Below, one piece after another: positions 23,061 to 37,742 of a stretch of 64,000 nucleotides of DNA (positions are counted from its first letter, which is position 1; the number at the start of each line of letters is the position of its first letter). The stretch is from assembly GCF_023278565.1 (NCBI RefSeq), contig NC_064673.1, positions 1,674,001-1,738,000 on the forward strand, in the 5' to 3' direction. The notes below the pieces were generated by a model. That model searched no databases and was not told the origin of the DNA. It was given only the letters and a program-made list of their open reading frames with translations. This stretch comes from Colletotrichum lupini (lineage: Eukaryota > Ascomycota > Sordariomycetes > Glomerellales > Glomerellaceae). The translations under genes and the position numbers were made by a program.

Positions 23061-26000
23061 CTAATTAGTAATTAAATTTTACTATTATAGATTAGTAAGG
23101 TATTTTAATATATAGAAAAGACGACTTTTTAATACCGTATAGGATAGGAAATTCGTACTAATTAACCTTACGGAAGTAGATAAAAAAAGAAGTAATTTTC
23201 GAATACCGCACAGAATTAAGTAATTATAGCCCTTTACTACTTACGAGAGGTCGACGTTTACTACGTTAAACTACGTTAATTAATAGAACCGCTTAAGTAA
23301 CTAGCCTTTTACCGTCGCCCTAAGTAGCTTTTTTACTAAACGACTTTTCTATAGCCGGCCCGTAATTAGAAATTAACTAAAGAAGTTATTTAAAAACTAT
23401 AGAGAGCACGAGGCTTAAGAGGCTAGAAGTATACGGAATAGCGGAAATCGGTAACTAGTAAAGATCCTAAGACTAATTACTATATTTTCTTACGGTAATA
23501 TAAACGTCTATTACTACTATTATTAAAAAGAACTACTAAAACCTACCCTTTTTTATTAAATAAAAAGGAGGATCTTAATAAGTATAATAGCTAGCGATCT
23601 AAAAAAATAGTAATAATTATTAAAAATAATAAAAATGAGAATAGTAGCGAGATAGTAAGAGGAAGTAAGAATCTCTTAGACCCCGATAAATTCGTTAAAT
23701 AGTAAAAGTACGGATTTACTACGACCCGCGCGCGGATTAAATATATCCTTATTAAAATTAAATACGCTAGTAACCGCTAATATAAGTATAAACTAGAGCA
23801 CGACCCTTAGTAAGTTAGGGTAAAAAAGAAGAGGACGAAACCCGATCTTAAATAGAATCCTAATCCTTTATAAGTAAGTAAATATTAACCCGGACTATTA
23901 GGGGACGTAAATATATAGAATTGCGAATTAGCTTAATAGCGAGTAAATTAATACGGTATTAATCTATTTAACTAAGGTCTATAAGAAAAAGGGGCTATAG
24001 GGGTAACCCCTATTCTACGAGATCGCAAACGACCTTAGTTATTAACTAGATAAATAGTTCGCGAACGTAAGCCTAAGAATTACGAAAGTAATTAATAAAT
24101 TCCTCTACGGGCGAGGGGTATTACTAGCGTAATTATAATCGCGAGAGCTATACGAAATATTAATAGTAATAATTATAAAAAAGGAATTCGTATTATAAAA
24201 CTAAGTATAGGTTGATAGAGCGTATAATTACTTTAACGAATTTAGAAAAAGGGTAAACGACCTAGATTTCCTCCTTATAATTACTAATAAAAATCTGTCG
24301 TCGTAAAAGGATATACCGGGGTAAAATATAGTACTAGAAGTACGATAATTAATAATTCTACCTATTTCGATCTATAACTCGTTACTACTACTAATACGAA
24401 ATTCGGCGCCGATTAGTTAATAAGAAAGGAGATAGACGACCCGAAGTTACTAATAGTACGTAGCGACGCAGGGTTCGTATATAGATATTAAAAATCTAGT
24501 AATAAATACGAGGCAATTTATAGACCTTAAAAAGATCTTCTTAAAAAAGAAATTATATTCTAGGGGGAAGTATAAGGTTTTATAAGAAACCCTAACGATG
24601 TTTTACGATTATTATAAAAAAGTTAGAATTAGGGAATACTAATACTATTTAGTAATTAATATCGTATTCGTAAGTAAAGCTTTCAATTATTATTATAAAG
24701 CGGTGCGTAATCTCGATCGAAACGACTTCCTTAGTATAATTAATATAATCCGAAGCCGCTTTAAGACTTATAATAAGAACCTAGAGCTCTTATTTAAGCT
24801 ACGAGCGATTTTTTTTATATCTATAGCTAGGATAATAGAGGGTAAATCGCAAGTAAAGATCCTTAAAGAGCTTATTAATCGAATCGATAAGCTAGCGAAA
24901 ACCTAGCTAAATAAGGGGATAATCGAGCGGAAAGTCGGATATCTTTATACCGTAGTTTAGTATATACTAAAAATAAAAATTACCCTATACTAAGTACCCG
25001 AAGACTACGAAACGCTCTACTCGAAGCTAAGATCTAGCTTTAATATTAAAATAAGAATACCGCGCTAAACCTACCTCTAAGCGTATAACGGCCCTTATTA
25101 ATAATATTAAGTCGATCGAACGTATAATAGGAAAAGAAAAGAGGCTAAATACGGTAATTATTAATAAGGAGGCCTAGATTCGTTAAATAGGTAGAGATTT
25201 AGCTTATAAATAGGGTAATAAAAAAAGCAATATTATATTTATAAAAAGGATAGATATTAGTTAAGTAACTACTCTAAAAAAGAGCGTACTAAATTATATA
25301 AATAATATAAAAAGTCGAGGGTAGTAAATAGTAAAACTAGCCCTCGTCGGTTTAACTCATTCCTCGTTATATATAAGGGTAGATCCGGGGGTATAGAACT
25401 TAGCGACGGTAGTTAAAATAGCGGCTTAAAGTATATACCCCCTATAAAAGATTTAGAAAATAAGGAAGATCTTACCCCCTATACTAACGAATTAGATTAT
25501 AACGAAATCGAAGATATTAACTACTCTTTTTTTACCCCGTTAGCTTTTAGAGAATATACGAGGCTAAATAAATCAAAAGTAGCGGAAGCTCTTAATAAGT
25601 AGGCTTTTATATATAAATAGTAAGGGAAGGCCCCTTAGATAACGGATACGGAGGCGGCTAAAAGGGCGAATTTAATATAGCCAAAGCCTATTATTTTAAT
25701 AATTAAGAAGAAGACGCTATTTCTCTTAATATTGAAAAAAAAGGAATATAGTACTAAGCATATCTAGGGGTAGCTAGAGGGGTCCTTTTTATATTACCTA
25801 GATCCCTCGAATACTAAGCTTATATAAATATTCTACGCGAGCAAAAGGTACGGCCTAAACGATTTTTATAAGATTATTTTAAATACTAGGGTATCGTAAT
25901 AGTTAACTAAAAGAAAAGGGCAATTCTAAGCGCTATAAAAGATCGCGCTAGTAACGCTTAATACGTTAATAGCGGGTATTACGAGGATTAGTTTTAGCCT

Positions 26001-29000
26001 AAGTAAGGAAATCGTTACTCTAAGTATAATAGAAGTAGAGACGTACTTTAGAACGATAATTTTCTATATTTTACTTATTAATACCCCATTTTTCTTATAT
26101 TTAAAAAATATAGATGAACTAGGTATTATATTCGATAATACGAGGAATAGAATCTCTAGCGGTAAGTATTTTAAGATAGTCAAACGATAATAGGGGTATA
26201 CGTTTATAAAGCTTACTAACGATATAAAGTTAATTAATTACCTAACGGAAAGTAAGCTTAGAAAATTATACCGGAGATTCGGGTACCCGTTAGTTACGAG
26301 GCTATATAACCTCTTAAAGTAATTAAGTAATAATAATATTAAAATAGGGGCGCTAGAGTAGTTAATAAAAGTATACTATTAATATTAAATAAATGCGCAG
26401 AGCCTACGCAGATTTAAGTTTAAATTACGTAATAAGCTTAACTTTAACTAGGAAGTTATTATCGATATTTTCTATTTAAATAGTTAGTTAGTATTATATA
26501 TAATCGACGTAGCTATATCCTTTTAAGTAGGGCAATTCCTCTAGGATCTATAAGTAAAGATAGTATAGGTAGCCTTACGAAAAAGCTAGATCGATATATA
26601 CTAAGGACCGCTAGATAGTATTAGAACCGACGCTAGTACTAGCTTTAAATTAGTAAAATTTAGGGATAATACGACGGCCTACGGTATATAGCTAAAAGTC
26701 GTACCCGTTAAAGCGTACTATAGTATTAGAAAGGTAGAAAGGGTATATTAGTAGTTAAAAAGGGCGTTTAGAATTATTAAAAAGGAAAATCCGGATTTTA
26801 CTAACGACGAATGCCTCTAGATAGTACTTAAATACTATAACGATACTATAGGGCCTAACGGACTTATACTAACGCTATTAGTATTTAGAGCATATTTAAG
26901 AACGACCTTAGCCTCGCTACTATTACTAGGCATAAGCTAACGAGCCTGAGTAATTAAAAAAGTAATATAGGTACTACGCGAGGTAAGTATAAGAAAGTAA
27001 GTTAACGAGGTAATTACTATATATAATAGGCCCAATATAAGGGATAATCTAAATATATTACTAAATTCGGATATATAAGTATAATATAAAATTACCTAAT
27101 AGTAGGCTAGGCTATATAAGTTAATTTCTATTAACGAGCGCTCTTATATAATTACGAGAGATCGTAACTAGCTACTCGAAATATTAATTATAATAGTTAA
27201 ACCGTACTATATAGATCTTAACGAGGTAATTTCTAACTTATAAAATGAAGAAGAGCTAGGGGAAACTATATAACCCGTAGTAGAGGCATAAGAAATTATC
27301 CTTAACGAAATCGTCGTAATAGTACTAATAGACGACGAGGAAGAGGATATTATTAAAAGGGTACTAATATTATTAATAAGACGTTATAAAAGACTATAAC
27401 GGTAAGCCCTAACGTAGTAATTTATTACTAGCGACGAGGTAATTAATACTTTTTATATAGTAAAAAAGAAAGCCGATTTCGAGCTAGTAGTTAAACTACG
27501 TAAAGAAGGCGTAATTATAACTACTAAAAAGCCGTATAAGGGATTAGATCTTATCGACGTAGACACTCTTTACGATCGAGGGGTCTATCGATTTATCCTA
27601 TACGACTTAGAAAAATATATAAACCTCCGTATATTTAAATCACAAATAGTTTATAAGATTAAAGAAAAAGGAATACCCTAGCCGTACGAAAAGTCTAGAT
27701 ACGTAATTTAGGGGTACGGCGACGTTAAAAAAGCGACGCTATTTATATAATCGCTTACTATATAGCGCTATAGCTAACGATTAATAATAGCATTAATAGT
27801 ATCGCTACGGAAAAAGGGATACGAAATTTAGAGCTATAATATTACCTAGGCCTATACCTAATTAGCTACAGGGCTCATAAGGAGAATCCTAGCCTATTTA
27901 CTAAAAGAAATAGCTAATAAGTATTTAAAAAGTACGATTATTAAAGTGCTTAAGCTACTATATAGGCTCGCAAAATCGGGTACTTATTAGTAAGCTACTT
28001 ATTACGATTTTTATATTAATTAACTATTAATAGTTACCTCTATATATAACCCGTACTTATTAATCGCGGAATATAAAGATAACTAATTTAGGATCGTTAG
28101 AATATAGACCGACGATATATTAGGCCTATTTAATATTAACCTTATAAAAAAGGAGGATAAAGAGCTTTAAAAAGCGGGCTTCGTAATAAAGCTAAAAGAG
28201 GTTTTTATAATAAATACCCCCCTAGTATTTAATAGCGGGATTCTTATAATTAAAGGGGAAACCGTCGTTTTTTAATAAAAGGGGTAGGGTAAGAAGATTA
28301 ACCTCGTCGATCCGAACATAACTAATATTAAAAAGCGGTATAAGGCTAAGCTCGCGCGAGGGGTATATATTATAAGTATTTATTAGCTTAAGGCGACTTT
28401 TAACTATACTAGGGTAGCGTAGGCTATAGATCTAACTAAATAAGACGTTAAAGTACTTAATAAGCGGCTTAAGTAATAATAAATAAATCTCGATCGAGGT
28501 CTCGTTTACTACTTAATTAACTTTATAACGAGTAAGCTCTACGTCTTTATTAATAAGTTATTTATAAATAATAACGACCTTATTTCGTAATTAAGGTATA
28601 TTATTATCCTAACTAACGAGAGTATAGGCGAGAGCGAATTTATTATATACGGTAATATAATCTATTACTCATTAACTAAAAGTAAGCGGGTAACGAGAAG
28701 TATACTAGTATCGGAGGTCTATAATATAGTTAATAACGTTAACCTCTCTTATATAATTTTAACGACGCTAAGGAAGATTACCGATCGAATTAGCCTTTTA
28801 CTTATTTTAATAGTTATTTATATAGATTCCTACTCGCTATATAAATACCTCGTTAAATTAAGAACGACGAAGGAAAAGAGGCTTATAATTAATATTATAG
28901 CCCTTAGGTAATCGTACGAAAGGCGCGAGATACTTAAGATCCGTTAGATTAATAATAAAAATAACCTCGTAAACGCTTTTATAAAAATAGTATTAAATAA

Positions 29001-29171
29001 GGGATTAGAGCAATTCGTAAGTAGTAGAAAAGTTATTATACGAATAGAGGAATAGGTTATATAAAAAGAGTAGAGAAAAGGGGGAAAAGGAGACGACTTA
29101 ATAAACGGGCCCGAGGTCGAATTATACCTCTAACCGTAGTAGTTAAATCGATAAAAAAAAGAGAAAGTTAG

Positions 29172-29374
29172 TATCGGATTAAAAGTCTAATTCGACCGTA
29201 GTATATAGCCGACTATATAAGGGCTAATTAGGGGGCCTTATTTATAATTATCGTAGCTAGCCTAACCTATAGTTAGAACCTCCTTTTTATACCTATGTAG
29301 ATATTTATATAGTTTAATTAATCTCTTCGTTAACTACGGTTCGAATTAACTACTCTATGATAGGGATACTAACA
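29172..29374 (+). repeat. 3' LTR of Copia copy 2
   Basis: Inner start is RIP-altered (TATCGGATTAAAAGTCTAAT) while the outer end keeps GGGATACTAACA. 203 bp, equal to its partner. Confidence 0.9.
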
Positions 29375-29379
29375 GGTAC
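29375..29379. repeat. Target-site duplication GGTAC, right
   Basis: Partner of 22853-22857, directly after the CA end of the LTR. Confidence 0.9.
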
Positions 29380-29686
29380 TAAGAACCCCGGGGAGCAGAT
29401 ATAAGTGAGTTTAGAGGGATCTATTACTACGAAATGTGTAATATGTGTACTTAGTCTGGTGGAAAATTGGGAAATAGTTAACACTCAGGCGTGCAAAGAA
29501 ACCGAGCCATAGCTACTACCTAACTAATTCAGACTTCCTAAGCCCTGTCTTCCCAGCATCGCTATGAACCTTTTTACACGAGGGGAACGGAAACTTTACC
29601 CGGGTTTTCATGCCGGAAAAATGCAGAAGGTAATAGAGTAAGTGAAGAACCGTTCATGAGTCTTCAGGTAAGAACCCACTTTTATC
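29380..29686. other. 3' flank of the split NLR gene
   Basis: About 300 bases of ordinary composition between Copia copy 2 and the stop codon of the NLR C-terminal half; presumably its original 3' untranslated region and terminator. No gene seen. Confidence 0.45.
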
Positions 29687-31410
29687 CTATCTTACCCCCC
29701 ATCTTCTTGGTTCATGGTCCCATCTTAGATCATCGTAGTAACATGTATAATCCTTATTTACGGTGCTGAGCTCATGACCGATGGCTCGAAGTGCCGAGGA
29801 ATATACTCGGTGTCGACCTATGTTTCGTACCCGTAGAATGGAGGGCCCACCAGATTCAGACATTAAGTGATCTGGGGTTGGTGACTTCCCACTTAACACC
29901 AGCCTGAGTAGTCGCTGCCCATCCATGCTTCCATCTTGTAAAATCTCGGTGAAAGTCCTCAAACCTCCTGACCATTCTTGTTGATTGAAAACAAGCTTTG
30001 GCGACGCTATTGGACAATACCCTGGCGTAAGCAGAAGTTTCGTCAGGGAAATTGAGCCTAGAATGCTTTGAGCCGCCTCAGTGATGACTGCTAGCATAGC
30101 AGCGTCGTTGACTTCAAAAATAACTTCCCATGGATTCATTTGCATAGTTCGATCTTCCAATATGATACTGACTCTGCCGCTTGACGGTTCGATGGAAACA
30201 AGGTACTTTTGGCCTTTCAAGTCTTCCAGTACATTTGCCGACAAGAAGGACTGAATGACCTCCACTGTGTTTGGCCACCATCGCGACCATTCTGCATCAT
30301 CCGCAGGCTGGGAGAAGAGTTTGCACACCAAAACTTTGCCCAGAGTGTGACTCAAAACACAACGCCACGCCGTTGAGACATCCCTGTAGCAGGCCAGCTG
30401 AAGTGGTCGATTGATACTATCATTCAACCCTCGTCGGGTATTCGAGTACTTTCTCAGTACTCTTTGAATCATTGAAAGCCGAAAAGAATTGCCTCCTAGT
30501 AAGACTCTTGGACCAACAGCTTCAGCGTTTTCTCTCCAGCCAGAAGCTAAAATGCCATCGCACCCACCTCGGAGAGCAAGCGACTCTACTAAAGTCACTT
30601 CTTCGATACCTGCCGTGGCTGCCTGCAGTGTTTCCTCAGCCCAGTCGACGGCTGCTGTGTAAAGGAATGCTTCTGCTAAAAAATGATGATGCGCCTTCGC
30701 TAAGTCTGGTGTTGACACCCGATTTTTCAAGCTTAGCCCTATGATTTCGAGACACTGATATGTGAACGAAAGCAGATTATGTGTGTTTCGGTGTGATGAG
30801 ATCTTGGCCAGATGTTGGAAGGGCCAAAAGCTCGGGAGTGACTTTCCGCTTGTGTCGTATCTTAGTGACAAATGGGTTTTGTTAGGAGTGGCAGTGGTTG
30901 TGATATACGTTCTATTGATGATACGCTGTAACATCAGGTCTGTCGTTATCGCCCGTGAAAGGAGGTCGTCTTGCTTCGGGACGTATGGGCCAAAAAGCTG
31001 TTTGCCCTCCTCGCTATTGCAAATGAAATCGATAGCTGTCCGGTGCGTGAAATCAATGCCCGTTTTACCCCAAGGCTTGGATTTAATCTCGTAGCCATTA
31101 GGGGACGAGAAAGCTTCCTCGGGCTCAGTTATGTCCAGTAGCCCGGCACACATCGCTGGTACTTTTCTCCCCAAGCGATGCCATTTTTGCCAGAGTAATT
31201 CCATATCGGGTAGCTCTTGACCGGCCATGAAGGACTTCAGCATCTCGTCGTCTGTAGAAATGGCAAGACCGAGAAGGTTGGCGTTATGTTTCCAGATATG
31301 AACACAATCACGTTGTGTCTTGAACTCCATGGCCATATAAAAAAGAAGAACTCTCTTTCTTCGATAAAGGTCGCTGTCTTCCTTTATTCGGGACCACATC
31401 TCCTTATACA
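29687..31410 (-). pseudogene. NLR-like (NACHT) gene, separated C-terminal half
   Basis: An uninterrupted frame of about 574 codons running to the Copia copy 3 target site. It lacks its own promoter and N-terminus; the first Met is at 31399 (MWSRI), four codons inside. Early residues (KEMWSRIKEDSDLYRRKRVL, then LLWQKWHRLGRKVPAMCAGLLD) resemble the helical region after the NACHT domain in many fungal STAND proteins (DUF7791-like, moderate certainty). I recognise no ankyrin, WD or TPR repeats in the remainder. Read across the insertion with one duplication copy removed, it continues the frame of 38252-40093 exactly. It has no premature stop although RIP-dead elements lie on both sides. It might be translated separately from Met 31399, but nothing shows that. 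Confidence 0.85.
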
Positions 31411-31415
31411 GTTTC
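31411..31415. repeat. Target-site duplication GTTTC, left
   Basis: Identical to 38263-38267. These are the five bases of the NLR coding sequence duplicated when copy 3 inserted. Confidence 0.92.
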
Positions 31416-31617
31416 TGTTGGTATCCCTATTATAGGGTAGTTAGTTCGAACCGTAGTTAACGAAGAGATTAATTAAACTATATAAATATTTGCGTAATTA
31501 TAAAAAAGAGGTTCTAACTATAGGTTAGGCTAGCTACGATAATTATAAATAGGGCCCCTAATTAGCCCCTGCGTAGTCGGCCGTACGCTATAGTTAAATT
31601 AGACTTTTAATTTAATA
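31416..31617 (-). repeat. LTR, left end of Copia copy 3 (3' LTR)
   Basis: Outer start TGTTGGTATCCCTATTATAGGG is unmutated; inner end TTTTAATTTAATA is heavily mutated. 202 bp. Confidence 0.9.
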
Positions 31618-34600
31618 TTAACTTTTTCTTTTTTTTATCGATTTAACCGCTATAGTTAGAGGTATAATTCGACCTCGGGCCCGTTTATTAAGTTATCTCT
31701 TTTTCCCTCTTTTCTCTACTCTTTTTATATAACCTATCCCTCTATTCGTATAATAACTTTTCTACTACTTACGAATTACTCTAATCCCTTATTTAGTATT
31801 ACTTTTATAAAAGCGTTTACGAGGTTATTTTTATTATTAATCTAACGGATCTCGAGTATCTTGCGCCTTTTATATAATTACTTAAGGGCTATAATATTAA
31901 TTATAAGCCTCTTTTCCTTCGTCGTTCTTAATTTAACGAGGTATTCGTATAACGAGTAAGAATCGGTATAAATAACCGTTAGAATAAGTAAAAGGCTAAT
32001 TCGATTAGTAATCTTCCTTAGCGTTATTAAAATCGTATAAAAGAGGTTAATACCGTTAACTATATTATAAACCTCTAACGCTAATATACTTCTCGTTACC
32101 CGCTTATTTTTAGTTAATAAGTAATAGATTATATTACTATATATAATAAATTCGCTCTCGCCTATACTCTCGTTAACTAGGATAATAATATACCCTAATT
32201 ACGAAGTAAGGTCGTTATTATTTATAAATAACCTATTAATAAAGACGTAGAGCTTATTAATCGTAAGGTCGATTAGGTAATAAACGAGACCTCGATCGAG
32301 ATTTGTTTATTACTATTTAAGCCGCTTATTAAGTACCTTAACGTCTTATTTAGTTAAATCTATAGCTTACGCTACCCTAGTATAATTAAAAATTACTTTA
32401 AGTTAATAAATATTCGTAATATATACCCCTCGCGCGAGCTTAGCCTTATACTACTTTTTAATATTAGTTATATTTAAATTAACGAGGTTAATCTTTTTAT
32501 CCTACCCCTTTTATTAAAAAATAATAGTTTCCCCTTTAATTATAAGAATCCTACCGTTAAATACTAGGGGGGTATTTATTATAAGGACCTCTTTTAGCTT
32601 TATTACGAAGCCCGCTTTTTAAAGCTCTTTATCCTCTTTTTTTATAAAATTAATATTAGATAGGCCTAATATATTATCGGTTTATATTCCGACGATCCTA
32701 AATTAGTTACCTTTATACTCCGCGATTAGTAAGTACGGGTTATACGTAGAGGTAACTATTAATAGTTAATTAATATAAAAATCGTAATAAGTAGCCTACT
32801 AATAAGTACCCGATTCTACGAGCCTATATAGTAACTTAAGCACTTTAATAATCGTACCTTCTAGGTACTTACTAGCTATTTCCTTTAGTAAATAGGCTAG
32901 GATTTTCTTTATAAGCCCTATAGCTAATTAAGTATAAGCCTAGGTAATATTACGGCTCTAAATCTTATATCCCTTTTTCCGTAGCAATACTATTAGTACT
33001 ATTATTAATCGTTAGCTATAGCGCTATATAATAAGTAATTATATAAGTAGCGTCGCCTTTTTAACGTTACCGTACCCCTAAATTACGTATTTAAACTTCT
33101 TATATAGCTAGGGTATTCCTTTTTTTTAATTTTACGAACTATTTATAATTTAAATATATAGAGGTTTATATATTTTTCTAAGTTATATAAGATAAATCGA
33201 TAGACCCCTTAATTGCGAAGAGTATTTATTTTAATAAGATCTAATCCCTTATATAGCTTTTTAGTAATTATAATTACGCCTTCCTTACGTAGTTTAAGTA
33301 CTAGCTCGAAATCGGCTTTCTCTTTTATTATATAAAAGGTATTAATTACCTCGTTATTATTAATAAATTACTACGTTAGGGCTTATTATTATAGTCTTTT
33401 GCGACGTCTTGCCGGTAGTATTAGTACCCTTTTAATAATTTCCTTTTCCTCGTTATCTATTAGTATTACTATGATAATTTTATTAAGGATAATTTCCTAT
33501 GCCTCTGCTACGGGTTATATAGTTTCCTTTAGCTCTTCTTCTTTTTATAAGTTAGAAATTACCTCGTTAGGATCTATATAGTACGGTTTAACTACTATAA
33601 TTAATATTTCGAGTAGCTAATTACGATCTCTCGTAACTATATAAGAGCGCTCGTTAACGGAAATTAACTTATATAGCCTAGCCTACTATTAAGTAATTTT
33701 ATATTATACTCGTATATCTAAATTTAGTAATATATTTAGATTATCCCTTATATTGGGCCTATTATATATAGTAATTACCTCGTTAACTTACTTTTTTATA
33801 TTTACCTCGCGCAGTGCTCGTATTACTTTTTTAACTACTCGGGCTCGTTAGCTTACGCCTAGTAATAGTAATAAGGCTAAGGTCGTTTTTAGATATACTC
33901 TAAATACTAATAGCGTTAATATAAGTCCGTTAGGCCCTAGAGTATCGTTATAGTATTTAAGTACTATCTAGAGGCATTCGTCGTCAGTAGAATTTAGATT
34001 TTCTTTTTTAATAATTCTAAACGCCCTTTTTAATTATTAATATACCTTCTTTACTTTTTTAATACTATAGTGCGCTTTAATAGGTACGACTTTTAGTTAT
34101 ATACTATAGGCCGTCGTATTATCTTTAAATTTTACTAACTTAAAGCTAGTATTAGCGTTAGTTTTAATACTATCTAGCGGTCCCTCGTATATATCGATCT
34201 AGCTTTTTTATAAAGCTACTTATACTATTTTTATTTATAAATCCCGGAGGAATTGCCCTACTTAGAAAGATATAGCTACGTCGATTATATATAGTACTAG
34301 CTAACTATTTAAATAGAAGATATCGACGACGATTTTCTAGTTAAAGTTAAGCTTATTACGTAATTTAAATTTAAATTTACGTAGGCTCTACGTATTTATT
34401 TAATATTAGTAGTATACTTTTATTAACTACTCTAGCGCCCCTATTTTAATATTATTATTATTTAATTACTTTAAGAGGTTATATAGCCTCGTAACCGACG
34501 GGTACCTAAATCTCTAATATAGTCTTTTAAGCTTACTTTTCGTTAAGTAATTAATTAACTTCGTATTATTAGTAAGCTTTATAAACGCATACTCCTATTA

Positions 34601-37409
34601 TTATTTAACTATCTCGAAGTGCTTATTATTAAAGATTCTGTTCCTCGTATTATCGAATATAATACTTAGTCAATCTATATCTTTTAGATATAGGAGAAAT
34701 AGGGTATTAATAAGTAAAATATAAAAGGTTATCGTTCTAAAGTACGTCTTTACTTTTACTATACTTAGGGTAACGATTTCTTTACTTAAGCCGAAACTAA
34801 TCTTTATAATACCCGCCGTTAACGTATTAAGTATTATTAATACGATTTTTTATAGTACTTAGAATTACCCTTTTCCTTTAGTTAACTATTACGATACTTT
34901 AGTATCTAAGATAATTTTATAAAAATTATCTAGGCCGTACTTTTCGCTCGCGTAGAATACTTATACGAGCTTAGTATTTAAAAGATCTAAGTAGTATAAA
35001 AAGGACCCCTCTAGCTACCCCTAGATTTACTTAGTATTATATTCCTTTTTTTTAAATATTAAGAGAGATAGCGTCTTTTTTTTAATTATTAAGAGAATGG
35101 GCTTTAGCCCTATTAAATTCGCCCTTTTAACTACCTCTATATCCGTTATCTAAGGGACCTTCCCTCATTATCCGTAAATAAAAGCCTACTTATTAAGAGC
35201 TTTTATTACCCTCTATTCGTTTAGCCTCGTATATCCTCTAGAGGCTAACGGGGCGAAAAAAGAGTAGTTAATATTATTAATTTCGTTATAATCTAATTCG
35301 TTAGTATAGGGGGTAAGATCTTCCTTATTTTCCGAATTTTTTATAAAGGGTATATACTTTAGGTTATTATTTTAACTACCGTTACTAAGTTCTATACCCC
35401 CAGATCTACCCTTATATATAACAAGGAATTAGTTAAACTAACGAGGGCTAGTTTTGCTATTTACTACCCTCGACTTTTTATACTATTTATATAATTTAGT
35501 ACGCTCTTTTTTAAAATAAATACTTAACTAATATCTATCCTTTTTATAAATATAATATTACCTCTTCTATTACCCTACTTATAAGTTAAATCTCTACTTA
35601 TTTAATAAATCTAAGCCTCCTTATTAATAATTACCGTATTTAGCCTCTTTTTTTTTCTTATTATACGTTTAATTAACTTAATATTATTAATAAGGGCCGT
35701 CGTATACTTAGAAATAAGTTTAGCGCAGTATTCTCGCCTTAATATTAAAACTAAATCTTAGCCTTAAGTAAAGCGTCTCGTAGTCTTCGGGTACTTAGTA
35801 TAGGGTTATTTTTATTTTTAATATACGCTAAATTGTAATATAGAGATATTTAATTTTCCGCTTATTTATCCCCTTATTTAGCTAGGTTTTCGCTAGCTTA
35901 TCGATTCGATCGATAAGCTTTTTAAAGATCTTTATTTACGATTTACTTTTTATTATCCTAGCTATAGATATAAAAGAAATTGCTCGTAGCTTAGATAGGA
36001 GCTTTATATTCCTATTATAAGTCTCGAAGCGGCTTTAGATTACGTTAATTATACTAAGAAAGTCGTTTCGATCGAGATTACGTACTACTTTATAATAATA
36101 ATTAGAGGCTTTGCTTACGAGTACGATATTAATTACCGAATAATACTAGTACTCCCTAATTCTAACTTTTTTATAATAATCGTAAAATATTATTAGGGTT
36201 TTTTATAAGACCTTATACTTCCCCTTAGAGTATAATTTCTCTTTTAAAAAGATCTTTTTAAGGTTTATAAATTACCTCGTATTTATTACTATATTTTCGG
36301 TATTTATATACGATCCCTGCGTCGCTACGTATTATTAATAACTTCGGGTCGTTTACCTCTTTTTTTATTAGCCGATCGGTGCCGAATTTTGCGTTAATAG
36401 CGGTAACGAGTTATAGATCGAAATAAGTAGAATTATTAATTATTATACTTCTAGTACTATATTTTGCCCCAGTATATCCTTTTATAATAATAGATTTCCG
36501 TTAGTAATTATAAGAAGGAAATCTAAGTTGTTTACTCTTTTTTTAAATTCGTTAAAGCGATTATACGCTCTATCGACCTATACTTAGTTCTATAACATAA
36601 ATTCCTCTTCTATAATTATCGCTATTAGTATTTTATATAGCTCTCGTAATTATAATTACGCTAATAATACCCCTCGCCCGTAAAAGAATTTATTAACTAC
36701 TTTTATAATTCCTAAGCTTATGCTCGCAAACTATTCGTTTAGCTAATAATTAAGGTCGTTTACGATCTCGTAAAATAGGGGTTACCCCTATAGCCCCTTT
36801 TTCTTATAGACCTTAGTTAAATAGATTAACACCGCGTTAATTTACTTATTATTAAGCTAATCTGCGATTCTATATATCTACGTCCCCTAATAATCCGGGT
36901 TAATATTTACTTATTTATAAGGGATTAGGATTTTATTTAAGATCGGGTTTCGTCCTCTTTTTTCTTACCCTAACTTACTAAGGGTCGTACTTTAGCTTAT
37001 ACTTATATTAATAGTTACTAACGTATTTAATTTTAATAGGGATATATTTAATCTACGCGCTAGTTATAGCAAATCCGTACTTTTACTACTTAACGAATTT
37101 ATTAAGGTTTAAAAGATTCCCGCTTCCTCTTACTATCTCGCTACTACTCTCGTTTTTATTATTTTTAGTAATTATTACTACCCTCCTAAATTACTAGCTA
37201 TCGTACTTACTAAGATCTTCCTTTTTATTTAATATAAAAGGGTAGGTTTTAGTAGTTCCTTTTTATAATAGTAATAATAAACGTTTATATTATTATAAGA
37301 AGATATAGTAATTAGTCTTAGGATTTTTATTAGTTACTAATTTCTATTATCTTATATATTTCTAGCCTCCTAAGCCTCGTGCTCTCTATAATTTCTAAAT
37401 AACTTCTTT

Positions 37410-37742
37410 CCTTAACCTACCTCCTCTAGGGTAGTATTCTATAAAAATAGTTAAAAATAAACGCCGGGCGGCTCGTAAAAGAGCTATGTAGGCTATTAAG
37501 AACTATATAAGCCGTTAAGTATAGTTAACGAAGTTAAGCCCTCCTTTTTATAAAATCGTAAATTTTAAAGACTTACCGAAAATACCTACTTATCGCTCAT
37601 ACGTAATAGGGTTAGATACTTTAAAAATCTTATCTTTTACGGCCTCTTAGTACCCTATTTTATATTTTTTAAGTAGTCTTTTTCGTAGTTTAATTACGGT
37701 TAGGTAATTATCGCTTAAGTATTTCCTTTTACTAATTTAACT
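37410..37742 (-). other. Extra 333-bp block in Copia copy 3
   Basis: Absent at the same place in copies 1 and 2, where CTTCTTT runs straight into AGTTAAT. On the minus strand it reads as one continuous frame if TAA/TAG codons are taken as mutated CAA/CAG, and 333 is a multiple of three. It therefore looks like Gag-proximal coding sequence kept here and deleted in the other two, not an unrelated insertion. The RC boundaries do not fit GT-AG intron rules. Confidence 0.7.

Larger units (their letters stand above)
22858..29374 (+). mobile_element. Ty1/Copia LTR retrotransposon, copy 2 (RIP-dead)
   Basis: A 6517-bp element with 203-bp LTRs and a perfect 5-bp duplication. Plus-strand traces of the polyprotein run in Copia order. 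Integrase comes first at about 26430-26760, with recognisable D, D and E positions (IDIF, RTDAS, VERV). Reverse transcriptase follows at about 27600-28200, including YKIKEKGIP, QAYT-like and TDDILGLF. RNase H comes last at about 28480-28900. The Gag region lies between about 23060 and 25000. The polypurine tract AAAAAAAAGAGAAAG precedes the right LTR at about 29152-29167. Frames are destroyed by TAA/TAG codons that replace CAA, CAG or TGG. This copy is inverted relative to copies 1 and 3. Confidence 0.93.

Noticed and set aside
24703..24906. Open frame of 67 codons inside Copia copy 2
   Set aside because: A chance open segment of the decayed Gag region in a RIP-dead element, not a gene.
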